64,000 bases of DNA from Lucinisca nassula (lineage: Eukaryota; Mollusca; Bivalvia; Lucinida; Lucinidae), in assembly GCA_963580285.1 (NCBI GenBank), contig OY757026.1:65659396-65723395 (forward strand), read 5' to 3'. The translations under genes and the position numbers were made by a program. The stretch's first letter is position 1. Every line of letters starts with the position of its first letter. This document shows, in pieces, positions 59,201 through 62,166 of the stretch. The notes beneath the pieces are model-generated. The model saw only the letters and a list, made by a program, of their open reading frames with translations. It ran no database searches and was not told where the DNA came from.

Positions 59201-62166
59201 TATATAATTTTGACCCACTTGAACCCCACTTTTATATAGTAAAACTTGGGTTTACAGTGGTAAACCCTATTTTTCTTATTTCTGCTCTAAAATATAGATT
59301 GTGGGTACTCGTTAGAACCGCCTCATCCGTTAGAACCGCCTCGATGAGGCGGTTCTAACGAGTACCCATAGTCTATACTTTGAGCAGAAATAAGAAAAAT
59401 GTCACAATGTTTCATTTTAAAATTTTCATTTTTTCATTTTTTCACTGTATTGGTATAGGCTTGTTTTTGTAATGGATACATGTATGCAAAATCATATATA
59501 TGTTTCGTCTAACACTCCAAAGCTCAACTGTTCTCACACAGAAACATCTCCACATTCCTTACCTGTAGAGTTGTCGTTTTCTTGGATCACCCATTTTAGT
59601 TGCAATAAAATAGCTGAAAAAGGAAGGGTAATGTTTTAACATCTAACTAATTGCAATGTGTAGCTTTCAAAATATCAGTATTAGAAACCATTTAACCCTT
59701 ATCTTGCTGTTCACGACAACCCCTATATTTGCAAACAGCGTAGATCCAGATCAGGTGGCTTCTGAAGAAGCCACCTGATCAGGATCTACACTGTTTGGCA
59801 TTCAGTTTATGAATTTGTAGCAATAAATTACATCAAGTAATTTGATTGGTTGATAGACAGTAATGGGTGTGGCTTAAATGAATATTCAGCAAGATAAGGG
59901 TTAAGCGTACTGAATATATCATATGTGTAAGCCACGGCAGAACTAAGGGCGAGAATTGCGGCCACGGAAAATCAATTTAGGCCTCATTCAAGCCAGTAAT
60001 TTGTGAATGCATTACGCAAACACGCCTATACAAATACATTGCCACCCCTTTATCGCCGAAAAAATGAAAATTTTATGATGAAAAATTATGATATTTTTCT
60101 TATTTCTGCTCAAAATATAGATTGTGGGCTCGTTAGAACCGCCTCATCGAGGCGGTTCTAACGAGTACCCACAATCTATATTTTAGAGCAGAAATAAGAA
60201 AAATAAGGTATACCCCGATTACCCCAGTTTTACTATATAAAAGTGGGGTTCAAGGGGGTCAAAATTATATAGGCTTGTTTTCGTGATGGTCCGTTCAAAG
60301 GCAGTAATTATAATGAGTTAACTATTGTCATTGTCTTTGCCTATATGTACTGCTAGTATCTAATTTTGGATAGCCGCTTGGCCATTTTGTGTGAAAGAAG
60401 CTGTCATTTTGGTTTTCTACATGTAATGATGAAATAACGGTGTCACGCTTAAAGTTCATGCTAGTTTCCCTTTGGTGACCTTGGTTCTGCACCAAGGCAT
60501 AGGTTCAATCAAGTGGTTCTAACCTACACCTACAACCTATGTTTCGGGTATGACTAAGAGAAAATTCACGAATTTTCATCAGAAAAAATATTCCTTTCGG
60601 AGATACAAACAAATGCATTCTGTCACACGAATGTGTTATCGTAACTACAACTCCAGATAAAACTACATTGATGGACAATTATATGGAGATACTCGTATAA
60701 AAGATAAAGTAATGTTTTGTGTACTCATTTGAATCGCCCCATTGAGTACACACAAAAAACCTTCGTTTGAAAAATATAGAAAACATACTTTTCTTTTCTT
60801 TTTTCTCCTGTTACTGCTACTCGCTCACATCCGAGCATTACGAGCAGGATTTCCTTGGTGATAACCATTTTTTAAGCAATGTGGATGAAGTGTCTTGCTA
60901 TAGGGCACGACACTTTGGTCAGCGTGAGGCTCGAACCCGCAGCCTCTCGATCACAAATCCGATGCGCTACCACTGCACCAAAGCGCTCCACTCACCTCGA
61001 GATAATACCCCGATATTTCTCCTTGCATTGCGCCATTATCACGCTCAATGACTAGAACTACCCCTTTGTCGACAATTTTTAATTTGGAATGAGACAGATA
61101 ATGTATACACCGATAAACCCCAGTTTTCTCTATATAAAGTGGGGTTAAGGTGGGTGTTCATTTCACAGACTAGTTCACGTGATGGAAACATATTAACAAA
61201 GATGCACAGAAAAAGCCAAAATCAAAGATCAGACCCTATCATTGATACCAAAGGGAACAGAAACTGGCAATGAAGAAAACCAAGCACGAAATAAACGAAC
61301 AGGCGTGCATTCGTTATGTATCGCCTTAGGACGGACGTGATCACATTCTGGTTTTCAAAAAAAATTTCGTCGGTCTCACCAGTGACCCTCAGATATTTAA
61401 AATTCCGCAGTAGAATCAATAACCACAAATGGGTAGCTAATATAACCAACACTACGATGAAGGAGAGGGCCGCCACACATTCCCTTAACAGCAGCTTTGG
61501 TGGAGTTAAATATATGTTCTATCAAAGGAACCCCAAAAACAGGATACTGCCAAACAAAGCATGTCAAGATCAGAGGCCGCAGAAAGTTCAGCCATTTTCC
61601 AAGTAATTTTATTCAAAGATAACACAACTTGTCACCATTAAGTTTTGAAAAACGGACTGCTATATATAAGGAGCACGGCATATCTGGTACAAAAATGATA
61701 AATTTAACCTACAAAGGCCATGAGAAAGTTTGACCGAGCATCTACGTAATTTACAGAATTTATGAAAACTATGTTTACATCTGGGAAAAATTAACTTAAA
61801 ATGTCACAAATCATATTCACTTAATAAAAAGCCTAGCTGTGAGTCTTTATTAGAAGGTCCCTTTATCCACCGTTTGTACAGTCTAACGCTGTCTGAGGAA
61901 GACTACAGTCTGGTTTAGGGTTTTTTCTTGATATTCTTGAGTTACCTTGATGTCGACGTCACCTGGTGGTTATTCAATAACCTTTTCAGAAATATTCTGC
62001 ACCAAGTATTCCTAATAAAAGTTTCAGTACAAACATGTAAGATGCATTTTCTTACAATTTATGAGATGACTCACATAAGTTTTAATTCATCATCATATCC
62101 AACAATCTTCGTAACATCCCACGTTCCAGCTGTCAGGAACATCTTTGACCCATCTGTATGCCTATT
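29094..62166 (-). CDS. DPP4: DPP4-like serine peptidase (S9B), C-terminal half, 12 exons
   Basis: The enzyme removes N-terminal X-Pro/X-Ala dipeptides and is normally a type II membrane or shed homodimer. Joining 62166..62075, 59613..59563, 56636..56458, 50745..50647, 49364..49289, 47371..47177, 42452..42398, 40336..40237, 38512..38448, 34609..34537, 31184..31111 and 29255..29094 gives 406 residues with every junction in frame. Residues 1 to about 120 end the beta-propeller (TAGTWDV, KITCLSC); the rest is the alpha/beta hydrolase. Ser250, Asp328 and His360 equal human Ser630, Asp708 and His740 at a constant offset of 380; Cys269 and Cys382 match the 649-762 disulfide. DGRGSG, HGTGDDNVHF and YDSVYTERYMG are family hallmarks. 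The nucleophile motif reads GMSYGG instead of GWSYGG. The charged C-terminus runs about 20 residues past human DPP4. DPP6/DPP10 are unlikely because Ser is present. Exons encoding the signal anchor, Arg125 and Glu205/206 lie right of the window. Confidence 0.95.
29880..30058 (-). repeat. R1 interspersed repeat, partial
   Basis: CAATGAACAGGAGTTGATAC, CATCAGAGACACCAAAGGG, ATCAACAGCGGAAAGCCAAA and TTATCCAAAGCAAAATAA. It is cut after ACAAACCATAACAAAAA by an insertion. Confidence 0.75.
30100..30232. mobile_element. Short CTAGAGCTG element with (GACAGACG)n
   Basis: It starts CTAGAGCTGTCAGTGAAACTG and contains GGACGGACAGACGGACGG...GACAGACAGACAG. It ends near GGGGCCCTAACGAATTATAC, and its inner GGGCCCC / GGGGCCCT pair can fold. 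It interrupts an R1 copy. Confidence 0.6.
30233..30960 (-). repeat. R1 interspersed repeat, long copy in intron 11/10 region
   Basis: This is the most complete minus-strand copy: CAATGATCAGGAATCGATAC ... TCGATTTTACGTGGCCACAA, then the distal part CAGTCCGCATGAAGGC, AACAAACCACTGAGATGAAAC-like, CGACAGCAAGAAACCACTG, CCGATTGGCCCGACCAGAG and GAATCTGAGGCCTGACCCACC. A second partial distal block repeats at 30960-31080 and touches the end of exon 11's donor side. Confidence 0.75.
31111..31184 (-). CDS. DPP4: DPP4-like exon 11 of window, GC donor
   Basis: 74 nt. The acceptor is TTTTTATTATTTCAG and the donor CTCAG|GCAAGT, a GC donor with otherwise perfect consensus. It encodes DNVHFQNSAQLMKALTEQNV then YFQSQ (human DNVHFQQSAQISKALVDVGV). 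A GT alternative (CAA|GTTCAA) is weaker and would break the frame. Confidence 0.92.
31676..32018. mobile_element. pogo/Tigger-like MITE with shared central hairpin
   Basis: TA target duplication (31674-31675 and 32019-32020). The terminal inverted repeats are CAGTAAAACTTCGATGGCTC and GAGCCATTGAAGTTCGACTG. The central hairpin arms are TGTGCTCATTAGAATCGCCTC / GAGGCGATTCTAATGAATAC. The CAGT..AAC..CGA termini with TA duplication are typical of the pogo group of Tc1/mariner. Confidence 0.88.
32350..32640. repeat. R2 tandem-repeat unit, single copy
   Basis: Contains CCTTCATCATAATGTGGGTTAT, GGGATCATTCATTTCACTGC, AGCTAGTCTGGCCCAGACAA and CTTCCAAAGGATTACCCC, matching the array at 33358-34510. T-run at 32527-32550. 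Confidence 0.75.
32640..32763. repeat. Near-perfect hairpin, arms about 60 bp
   Basis: AGGTTATTGACTTTATATTG ... TTCATATGACGAAGGACGCAC pairs with GTGCGTCTTCGCCATATGAA ... CAATATAAAGTCAATAACCT. The loop is about 6-8 bases with two or three mismatches. Confidence 0.9.
32762..33343. mobile_element. TIR-bounded element, TTATTATATACCCA ends
   Basis: TTATTATATACCCAAAAC at 32763 faces CTGGGTATATAATAATT ending near 33343. The interior has GGCGCCAAAGTGAAGACGACGTTAAC-type sequence and a plus-strand 69-codon frame (32864-33073) with no recognised domain. It abuts the 60-bp hairpin. Confidence 0.65.
33358..34510. repeat. R2 tandem array, unit about 245 bp, interrupted
   Basis: CTTCCAAAGGATTACCCC-like anchors fall at about 33992, 34242 and 34483; AGCTAGTCTGGCCCAGACAA-like anchors precede each. 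An R1 copy is inserted at about 33520-33745 (CTTACTGTGTGTATCACTTG ... CGATTCCTGATC), splitting one unit. It lies in intron 10 and reaches to within 30 bp of exon 10's donor. Confidence 0.85.
34537..34609 (-). CDS. DPP4: DPP4-like exon 10 of window (HGTGD, catalytic Asp)
   Basis: 73 nt. The acceptor is CTATTTCTGTTTCAG and the donor GATG|GTAAGT. It encodes FSNISKYAANFKKSNFMLIH then GTGD; the final Asp equals human Asp708. It lies about 40 bp from a MITE type B end and next to a 245-bp tandem array. Confidence 0.96.
34650..34917. mobile_element. MITE type B
   Basis: The left end is CATCACGTGAACAAGTCCGT and the right end GGGTGTGTTACCGTAATG. The central hairpin (GGGTACTCGTTAGAACCACCTC / ATGAGGCGGATTGAACGAGCC, 34764-34810) has accumulated mismatches. 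It lies about 40 bp upstream of exon 10's acceptor. Confidence 0.85.
34919..35250 (-). mobile_element. tRNA-derived SINE, second family
   Basis: The minus strand has CTCAGTCGGATGCGCGTCTG and box B GCGGGTTCGATACC (35165-35180). The body includes GAGAATGACCGTAG-type and TACGTATAATCCTGCCCAG, and the tail GGGCCGTTAAACTGCATCAG, AAACAAACAA. Flanks TTTGTTCATT and TTTGCTCATT are a likely target duplication. A second copy is at 39583-39893. Confidence 0.85.
35530..35874. mobile_element. pogo/Tigger-like MITE, second copy
   Basis: TA duplication (35528-35529 and 35875-35876). The ends are CTGTAGAACTTCGATCGCTC and GAGCCATTGAAGTTCGACTG. The central hairpin is perfect: TACTCATTAGAATCGCCTC / GAGGCGATTCTAATGAGTAC at 35678-35721. 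Confidence 0.9.
36000..36300. mobile_element. Family F element, partial
   Basis: ATCATTTGACGTCGCGTCTG, AACGCCATCCACTAGCGG, GACGTCGCGTTTACTAATGG, AAATATCATATGAATAAG and the hairpin AAAATGTTCGGCGTAGCCTCGCATTTTAT. Confidence 0.75.
36415..36495. repeat. Degenerate copy of the MITE central hairpin
   Basis: TTGTGGGTAATCATTAGAACCGCCTCAACC then TTCTAATGATTACTCACACAA. The arms match imperfectly and no terminal repeats were found. Confidence 0.6.
36525..37165 (+). repeat. R1 interspersed repeat, long copy
   Basis: It carries the whole order: GCCGGTTGTCAGGCCTCGGATTC, GGGCCAATCGGTTC, GTTGTTTCATCTCTGAGG, AAGCGGTTCTTCCGTCG-like, ATATTTTTGTTTTGACTAGCC, GGGAAAGTAACTC and ATCGATTCCTGATCATTG. Confidence 0.75.
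37415..37775. mobile_element. Family F element with perfect hairpin
   Basis: The hairpin AACGAGTTGAGGAAAAGGGATAAAATGC.GAGGCTTCGCCGAGC.ATTTTATCCCTTTTCCTCAAC spans about 37455-37525; its arms continue into TTATTGAATTTATTAAAC / GTTTAATAAATTCAATAA. The distal part has TTATCATATGACATT and TCATATGATAAATG ends facing each other and CCACTAGTGGATTATCG. Confidence 0.85.
37812..38112 (+). mobile_element. CTAGAGCT...GGGGGTATA element, second copy
   Basis: It starts CTAGAGCTATCACTAAGG and ends with the hairpin TATACCCCCCC...GTGGGGGTATA. It contains GACCGACCGACCGACAAGCTC. Same family as 5661-5963. It lies in intron 9, about 335 bp downstream of exon 9. Confidence 0.7.
38282..38375 (+). mobile_element. SINE 3' fragment (third tRNA family)
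   Basis: CAGACTTTCGGATCAG...AAACCGAGGTCCC and TGTAAAACTCAAACAATCACTC match the body and tail of the SINE at 47857-47998. Confidence 0.7.
38448..38512 (-). CDS. DPP4: DPP4-like exon 9 of window
   Basis: 65 nt. The acceptor is TTCTTTTACATAG and the donor TAAT|GTAAGT. It encodes DSVYTERYMGKPTAQDNLDA then YN. It is nearly identical in its first half to the human DSVYTERYMG segment carrying Tyr666 of the S1 pocket. Confidence 0.97.
38547..38665 (+). mobile_element. SINE family S2, 3'-truncated
   Basis: CCCATCGGGGATTAGAGAAATAG ... GCTTCCACGCAGAGCTGAAAC. It ends where an R1 copy begins. Confidence 0.65.
38668..39035 (+). repeat. R1 interspersed repeat with poly-C
   Basis: CTTACTGAACAAAGTATTTG, TAAATCGCGACGG, CACGTAAAATCGATTTAAGC, then a ~24-C run (38750-38774), GTGGAATTCG, TTCTTCTGACGCGG, TTTTGGATAGCC and ATCGATTCCTGATCATTG. 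Confidence 0.85.
39085..39230 (+). mobile_element. SINE family S2, 5'-truncated
   Basis: GGTCATTGGGCGGCAGGGCC ... GGGGACGTTAAACCACGATTC then AAACAAACA. Confidence 0.7.
39583..39893 (-). mobile_element. tRNA-derived SINE, second family, copy 2
   Basis: The minus strand has CTCAGTCGGATGCGCGTCTG, box B GCGGGTTCGATGCC and the same body and tail as 34919-35250. It lies about 340 bp downstream of exon 8. Confidence 0.85.
40237..40336 (-). CDS. DPP4: DPP4-like exon 8 of window (catalytic Ser)
   Basis: 100 nt. The acceptor is GTTTCTCTTTCAG and the donor TATG|GTAATA. It encodes SYGGFLTASALARGEG, VFKCGVAVAPVTDWRYY. The first codon TCG is the nucleophile Ser. Cys269 of the fragment matches human Cys649. 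Confidence 0.97.
40545..40720. mobile_element. Family F element fragment
   Basis: TTATCATATGACGCCGCGTCTG, AACGCCAAGTAATATTTATT, CCACTAGTTGATTAAAAATG, GTAACGTTACATGTACGACG and TTTACTAATGGCGGAATA. Confidence 0.75.
40871..41094. mobile_element. piggyBac-like MITE (TTAA, CCCTTGTCTTGCTG ends)
   Basis: It is flanked by TTAA at 40871-40874 and 41091-41094. The inverted ends are CCCTTGTCTTGCTG / CAGCAAGAGACGGG. The internal inverted repeat is AGATCCGATTGCTTCTGAAG / AAGCCATCTGATCAGGATCT-like. TTAA duplication with CCC-starting ends is the piggyBac signature. Copy 2 is at 59692-59904. Confidence 0.85.
41313..41593. mobile_element. MITE type B
   Basis: The left end is ACGTGAACAAGTCCGTGAAA and the right end GAGTTATCGAAATG. 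The central hairpin is decayed on the right arm (TCGTTAGAACCGCCTCAAAG / ATAGTTTTAATGAGCACCC). Confidence 0.8.
41594..41736 (+). mobile_element. SINE family S2, 5'-truncated, between two MITEs
   Basis: GGGTGGCAGGGCTTGAGATG ... GTGGACGTTAAACCTCAAATC then AAACAAACAAAC. Confidence 0.75.
41737..41915. mobile_element. MITE type B fragment
   Basis: GTTATCGTAATGACACCCCC, ATTGTGGGTACTTATTAGAGC, CCTCTTCATTGACGTAGTTC and TAATGAGCACCTACAATC. The hairpin is degenerate. Confidence 0.65.
42190..42397. mobile_element. Family F element fragment ending at exon 7
   Basis: AGTCGTGAATAAAATGCGTT, CTTATGATATGTAGAATC, then AAAAAGGAATAAAATGCTTAAC / AAAGCCTCGCATTTAATTCC and TCAATAATACATGAACAC, GTAAGATCCTCTATATAA. 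Its recognisable end comes within about 5 bp of the exon 7 donor. Confidence 0.7.
42398..42452 (-). CDS. DPP4: DPP4-like exon 7 of window (elbow before catalytic Ser)
   Basis: 55 nt. The acceptor is TTTTTATATTTCAG and the donor CATG|GTAGGT. It encodes YFNTLHYVNDKSASIWGM after completing an Arg codon. The last residue is Met where S9B enzymes have Trp just before the nucleophile; the catalytic Ser opens the next exon, as in vertebrate DPP4, where the GWSYG motif is also split by an intron. Confidence 0.93.
42921..43313 (+). mobile_element. Family I hairpin MITE
   Basis: TAGAAATTTATGTTCTGACC, CCCAAAATCGAATATAATCG, CAATATGGCGGACGTTGG, then a terminal hairpin (GGGGTGGATAGAAAAATCCG ... CGGATTTTTCCATCCACCCC). 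It matches 48862-49230 in reverse orientation almost end to end. Confidence 0.85.
43320..43480. repeat. R2 unit fragment
   Basis: TTTGGGATCATTGATTCCAC, GAAGATCACTGATAAGGCC and GTCGAAACTAGCTATTATCG. Diverged from the 33.4-34.5 kb array. Confidence 0.6.
43590..44000 (+). repeat. R1 interspersed repeat, distal part
   Basis: TTTAATTGCACACACATTGAG, GGTTCCAGCGTAAAGCC, CCATCTCTTGTCGGACTCAC, GTAGCACGCCTTCATGCAGAC and AAGTAAAATCGATTTGCAC. Confidence 0.65.
44185..44421. mobile_element. MITE type A, hairpin mostly lost
   Basis: The ends are ATAACGAAAACACGCCTATAC and ATACAGGTGTGTTTTCGTGATG. The centre has only TATGCACACACAATC where the GTACTC...GAGTAC hairpin should be. Confidence 0.8.
44450..44590 (-). 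repeat. R1 fragment
   Basis: GAAGTGGAGGCGATGATC, CCAAGACACCAAAGGGA and AAGCAGAAAGCCAAAAGGAC. Confidence 0.6.
44595..44995. mobile_element. Family F element
   Basis: GGATCTTACATGAGTATTC, ATAAAATGCGAGGCTCTGCC, then ATCCCTTTTTCTTCATCGAG, ATGCAAGATACTATTTATC, CCACTAGTGGATTATCGAAT and ACGCGACGTCATATGATAAA. The central hairpin is partly duplicated. Confidence 0.8.
45346..45561 (-). mobile_element. tRNA-derived SINE (same family as 20067-20294)
   Basis: The minus strand has GAGCGCTGTGGTGCAGTGGT, box B AGGTTCGATCCC at 45506-45517, the body and an (ATT)n tail (plus strand AATAATAAT at 45346). Confidence 0.88.
45715..45853. mobile_element. MITE type B right part
   Basis: ATATAGATTTTGGTGCTCGT, AAGAATCGCCTCGATC, then TAAACCATAGTTTTCTCAATATAAAGTGGGG and CATTACATGGACCTGTTGACC. 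Confidence 0.65.
46129..46392. mobile_element. MITE type A
   Basis: The ends are CATCACGAAAACACGCCTAT and ATAGGTGTGTTTACGTAATG. The hairpin left arm is shortened (GATTGTGAGCCTCGATGAGG) relative to the right arm (CGGTTCTAACTAGTGCACAC). Confidence 0.88.
46515..46783. mobile_element. MITE type A, opposite orientation
   Basis: The ends are CATTATGAAAACACGCCTAT and ATACAGGCTTTTTTCGTGATG. The centre TTGTTAGAACCTCATCATTT / AACGAGTACCAACAATTTT is degenerate. Confidence 0.85.
46812..47098 (+). mobile_element. SINE family S2, near full length, beside exon 6
   Basis: CTATCGGGGCTTGAAGAAATAG ... GATCTAAGCCTGCCCAGGC ... GACTGGGATGTTGACCTCAAATC then AAACAAA. It ends about 80 bp from exon 6's donor. Confidence 0.8.
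47177..47371 (-). CDS. DPP4: DPP4-like exon 6 of window (oxyanion Tyr, DGRGSG)
   Basis: 195 nt. The acceptor is TTATGTTTTCTAG and the donor GCAG|GTAAAT. It encodes YGSPGSQKV, WEHYLSSVHNIIIAYVDGRG and SGGRGDRWLF...LGTTEVDD. The first Tyr corresponds to human Tyr547 of the oxyanion hole. DPP4 has YAGP where this has YGSP. Confidence 0.97.
47857..47998 (+). mobile_element. tRNA-derived SINE, third family
   Basis: Head GCCTCCGTGGTGTAGTGG (box A), box B GGATCGATCCC at 47909-47919, a body with AAACTTTCGGATG and AACCGAGGTCCCG, and the tail GTGACGTAAAACTCAAACAC. Confidence 0.85.
48527..48768. mobile_element. MITE type B with hairpin centre deleted
   Basis: The ends are CATCACGTGAACAAGTCCGT and GGGTGTGTTATCGTAATG. 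The centre reads CATAGGTTGTGGGCACCCACAACATATG: the outer arms are joined with about 45 bp of inner hairpin missing. Confidence 0.88.
48862..49230 (-). mobile_element. Family I hairpin MITE, reverse copy
   Basis: It begins with the hairpin GGGGTGGATGGAAAAATTCG ... CGGATTTTTTTATCCGCCCC (48880-48955). It continues with CCGCCATATTGAGAAGACAC, ATTCGATTTTGGGTCG and GTCAGAACATAAATTTTTATC. It ends about 60 bp before exon 5. Confidence 0.85.
49289..49364 (-). CDS. DPP4: DPP4-like exon 5 of window
   Basis: 76 nt. The acceptor is TTTGTTTCTTCAG and the donor ATGT|GTAAGT. It encodes MWAKLLLPPVLKKDEIITYE then ILFNV, matching the YQMILPPHF...PLLLDV strand region. Confidence 0.92.
50010..50275 (+). repeat. 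R1 interspersed repeat copy
   Basis: GGCCGTTCCAAGGCGGTCCTTATGTCG, ATGGCTTGTCTTTGAGTGTG, GGCCATTTTGTGGAAAGCAAC and ATCGATTCCTGATCATCGCC. A MITE hairpin relic (ACTGCCTCAAATTGGCCGTTC...) follows at 50300-50370. Confidence 0.8.
50647..50745 (-). CDS. DPP4: DPP4-like exon 4 of window
   Basis: 99 nt. The acceptor is TTTTTCTTTGCAG and the donor GAAT|GTAAGT. It encodes KTLEDNRILKDKLTKLSL then PATEYVKVPLNDHE, the linker into the hydrolase domain (human VLEDNSALDKML...). Element 3 begins only 55 bp upstream of its acceptor. Confidence 0.93.
50801..52959 (+). mobile_element. Hairpin-ended element 3 carrying other tandem cargo
   Basis: It starts CAAGAGGCCCATGGGCCACT (hairpin), CTATGCTCACCAGAG, and ends AGCTCCCCCGGAGCCTTCGG, CTCTGGTGAGCT (hairpin), preceded by a (CAGACG)n tract at 52862-52905. 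Flanks are ATATTAAA and AAAAAGTG. The interior holds about five units of GGTGGGGATCTG...TTTATGAAGTGGAGGGGGTGGGGCATG...GGCACATCC (51290-52260), and two of TTCCCCATTATAAGTCTATGG...GCAACCAAACTAA. An S2 SINE is nested at 51472-51768. No protein was recognised. Confidence 0.85.
51472..51768 (-). mobile_element. SINE family S2 nested in element 3
   Basis: On the plus strand: TTTGATTTGAGGTTTAACGTCCCCGTC ... CTGGACAGGCTTAGATCCTC ... GGAAGCATCATGCAGCACAT ... CAAGCCCCTATGGGCGGGGGC. TTTTATGAAGT occurs on both sides (51447 and 51769), consistent with insertion into the cargo repeat. Confidence 0.85.
52972..53400. repeat. Family G repeat unit
   Basis: AACACAGCGCGCCTATATAGGC, AATGCATGTGTTTCAGTCG, TTTCTTCTAACAATGACGAA, TAGATCAGCTCTAG, and an inverted pair GTCAGTTGTAAGTAGACAAG / CTTTACAACTGAC. 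Closest to 9610-9880 plus 10930-11400. Confidence 0.7.
53588..53822. repeat. Foldback, arms about 45 bp
   Basis: TGAGCCAGCGTACGACAAAACCTACAATTAGACATGTGCG faces CGCACATGTCTTATTGTAGGTTTTGTCATGCGCTGGCTCA. The interior has CCAGCCTGTGCAGCC and GCAGGCTGATCTGAGCC. Confidence 0.85.
54535..54732 (-). mobile_element. SINE family S2, 3'-truncated
   Basis: CAAGCCCTGCCGCCAAATG ... GTCCGACTCGCACCACTTCG ... TGGAAGCATCATGCTGCCC ... AAGCCCCTATGGGCGGGG. Confidence 0.75.
54750..55030. mobile_element. MITE with a fourth end type and a shared-hairpin relative
   Basis: GATAACCCTCTTTATAACGAC marks the left part; the hairpin TTGTGGATATTCATTAGAATCGCC / GCTGGGATTCTAACAAATATCC sits at 54900-54955. The right end was not resolved. 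Confidence 0.5.
55060..55440. mobile_element. Family F element
   Basis: GGATATTACGTGCGTTTTCATG, GAGTTGAGGAAATGGGATATT, CACCGAGCATTTTATCCCG, TTTATCATGTGACATT, TCCACTAGTGGATTACCG and ACGCGACGTCACATAATAAA. It has a partial internal duplication of the hairpin. Confidence 0.8.
55525..55672 (-). repeat. R1 fragment
   Basis: GATCAGGAATCGATACAATTAAC, ACTCCACCCATTAAAGACACC, AAAGGGAAAAGAAACAC and CATAATGGAAACC. Confidence 0.7.
55979..56235. repeat. GC-rich inverted-repeat block near exon 3
   Basis: CCTACGGGGATGGGTGGGGATAGCGGGG faces CCCCGCTATTCCCCGTAGGT. Inside, AATAGCGGGGCAATGAC (56131) faces GTCATTGTCCCCGCTATT (56197). Runs of G and C contrast sharply with the AT-rich surroundings. G-run spacing (GGGG, GGG, GGGG, GGGG) on the plus strand at 56009-56044 could also form a quadruplex. 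Confidence 0.75.
56458..56636 (-). CDS. DPP4: DPP4-like exon 3 of window (Cys-rich propeller blade)
   Basis: 179 nt. The acceptor is ATATTTTACAG and the donor TTTT|GTAAGT. It encodes DFRKITCLSCDVSEDCQYV and YYVLACRGPGVPSYHLYSV. The four Cys match the human 444/447 and 454/472 set. Confidence 0.95.
56715..56800 (+). mobile_element. tRNA-like SINE head
   Basis: GGCCCAGATTGCTCAGTGATAG (box A-like) and GGCTTCAAACC (box B-like) are spaced as in a tRNA. It is followed directly by R2-type sequence. Not a convincing functional tRNA: the acceptor stem does not pair well. Confidence 0.55.
56800..57215. repeat. R2 tandem units, reverse orientation
   Basis: Two units, period about 285 bp: GGGCCAGACTAGCTAGC / GGGTCAGACTAGCTAG, each followed by TTTCGGCCAATTAG, AGTGACCCTAAAATATTTTC and AAGCTTCCGC. 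Same family as 33.4-34.5 kb on the other strand. Confidence 0.8.
57545..58010 (+). repeat. R1 interspersed repeat, near full distal part
   Basis: GTTAACCCAATCACGGTTGA, TTTAATTGCACGGCGGTGGG, GATTCTATGACGGTTCCAGC, CGTAAAATCGATTTAAGCCC, TTACCGTTCCAAGGCG and TGGCTTGTCTTTGAGTGTG. Confidence 0.8.
58204..58246. repeat. Perfect hairpin, 20-bp arms
   Basis: AAAGGAAAGAATTTGCTCCT and AGGAGCAAATTCTTTCCTTT flank a 3-base spacer (GAG). It is not part of the other repeat families seen. Confidence 0.9.
58600..58841. mobile_element. MITE type B right part with perfect hairpin
   Basis: GTGCTCGTTAGAACCGCCGCG / TTGAGGCGGTTCTAACGAGTACCC around 58700, then AGTGGGGAATAGACGGGCATTC and a TAACCGTAATG end. The left end was not resolved. 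Confidence 0.8.
58777..59560. repeat. ~242-bp tandem duplication, one copy hit by a MITE
   Basis: 58777-59018 and 59019 onward share TCTCTATATAAAGTGGGG, GTAATGTGATATTGTTGCAG, GAGATGCTGATTC-like, TTACAATATCAAAACATT and GCAAAATCATATATATGTTTCG. In copy 2 a type A MITE lies between CAAAACATT and GATACATGTATGC; copy 1 has CAAAACATTAATACATCTATGC, an empty site. Confidence 0.9.
59184..59474. mobile_element. MITE type A with internally duplicated arm
   Basis: The ends are CATCACGAAAACACGCCTAT and GTATAGGCTTGTTTTTGTAATG-like. The hairpin left arm carries CGTTAGAACCGCCTCATC twice in a row before GATGAGGCGGTTCTAACGAG. Confidence 0.92.
59563..59613 (-). CDS. DPP4: DPP4-like exon 2 of window
   Basis: 51 nt. 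The acceptor is CCTTCCTTTTTCAG and the donor ACAG|GTAAGG. It encodes YFIATKMGDPRKRQLY, equivalent to YYISNE...GRNLY of DPP4. It lies within 90 bp of a MITE on each side (59184-59474 and 59692-59904). Confidence 0.92.
59692..59904. mobile_element. piggyBac-like MITE, copy 2
   Basis: TTAA at 59692-59695 and 59901-59904; the ends CCCTTATCTTGCTG / CAGCAAGATAAGGG are a perfect 14-bp inverted repeat. The internal hairpin AGATCCAGATCAGGTGGCTTC / GAAGCCACCTGATCAGGATCT is nearly perfect. It lies 79 bp upstream of exon 2's acceptor. Confidence 0.9.
60010..60288. mobile_element. MITE type A, best-preserved hairpin
   Basis: The ends are CATTACGCAAACACGCCTAT and ATATAGGCTTGTTTTCGTGATG. The centre can pair over about 55 bp per arm: TTTCTTATTTCTGCTCAAAA ... 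TCGTTAGAACCGCCTC / GAGGCGGTTCTAACGA ... AGAGCAGAAATAAGAAA. Confidence 0.93.
60720..60760. repeat. Relic of the shared hairpin
   Basis: TTTTGTGTACTCATTTGAATCGCCCC, ATTGAGTACACACAAAA. The outer arms pair and the inner part is partly deleted. A similar relic, ACAACCTATG and AAGTGGTTCTAACC, is at 60500-60545. Confidence 0.6.
60838..60988 (-). mobile_element. tRNA-derived SINE (family of 20067-20294)
   Basis: The minus strand has GTGGAGCGCTTTGGTGCAGT and box B GGGTTCGAGCC (60936-60946), and GCAAGACACTTCATCCACAT further on. Confidence 0.85.
61360..61620. repeat. R2-like single unit
   Basis: CGGTCTCACCAGTGACCCTCAG, ATTCCGCAGTAGAATCAATAACC and GCCGCCACACATTCCCTTAA. Diverged; open frames here are incidental. 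Confidence 0.55.
62075..62166 (-). CDS. DPP4: DPP4-like exon 1 of window (propeller end)
   Basis: 92 nt, phase 0 start. The acceptor is TTTTCCTGCAATATGTTCCAG and the donor AT|GTGAGT. It encodes NRHTDGSKMFLTAGTWDV then TKIVGYDDELKL, matching the ITKGTWEVIG segment of DPP4. A second AG six bases inside would shift the start but break the total frame; CCAG keeps 1,221 nt divisible by three. No earlier exon was found between 62167 and 64000. Confidence 0.88.
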
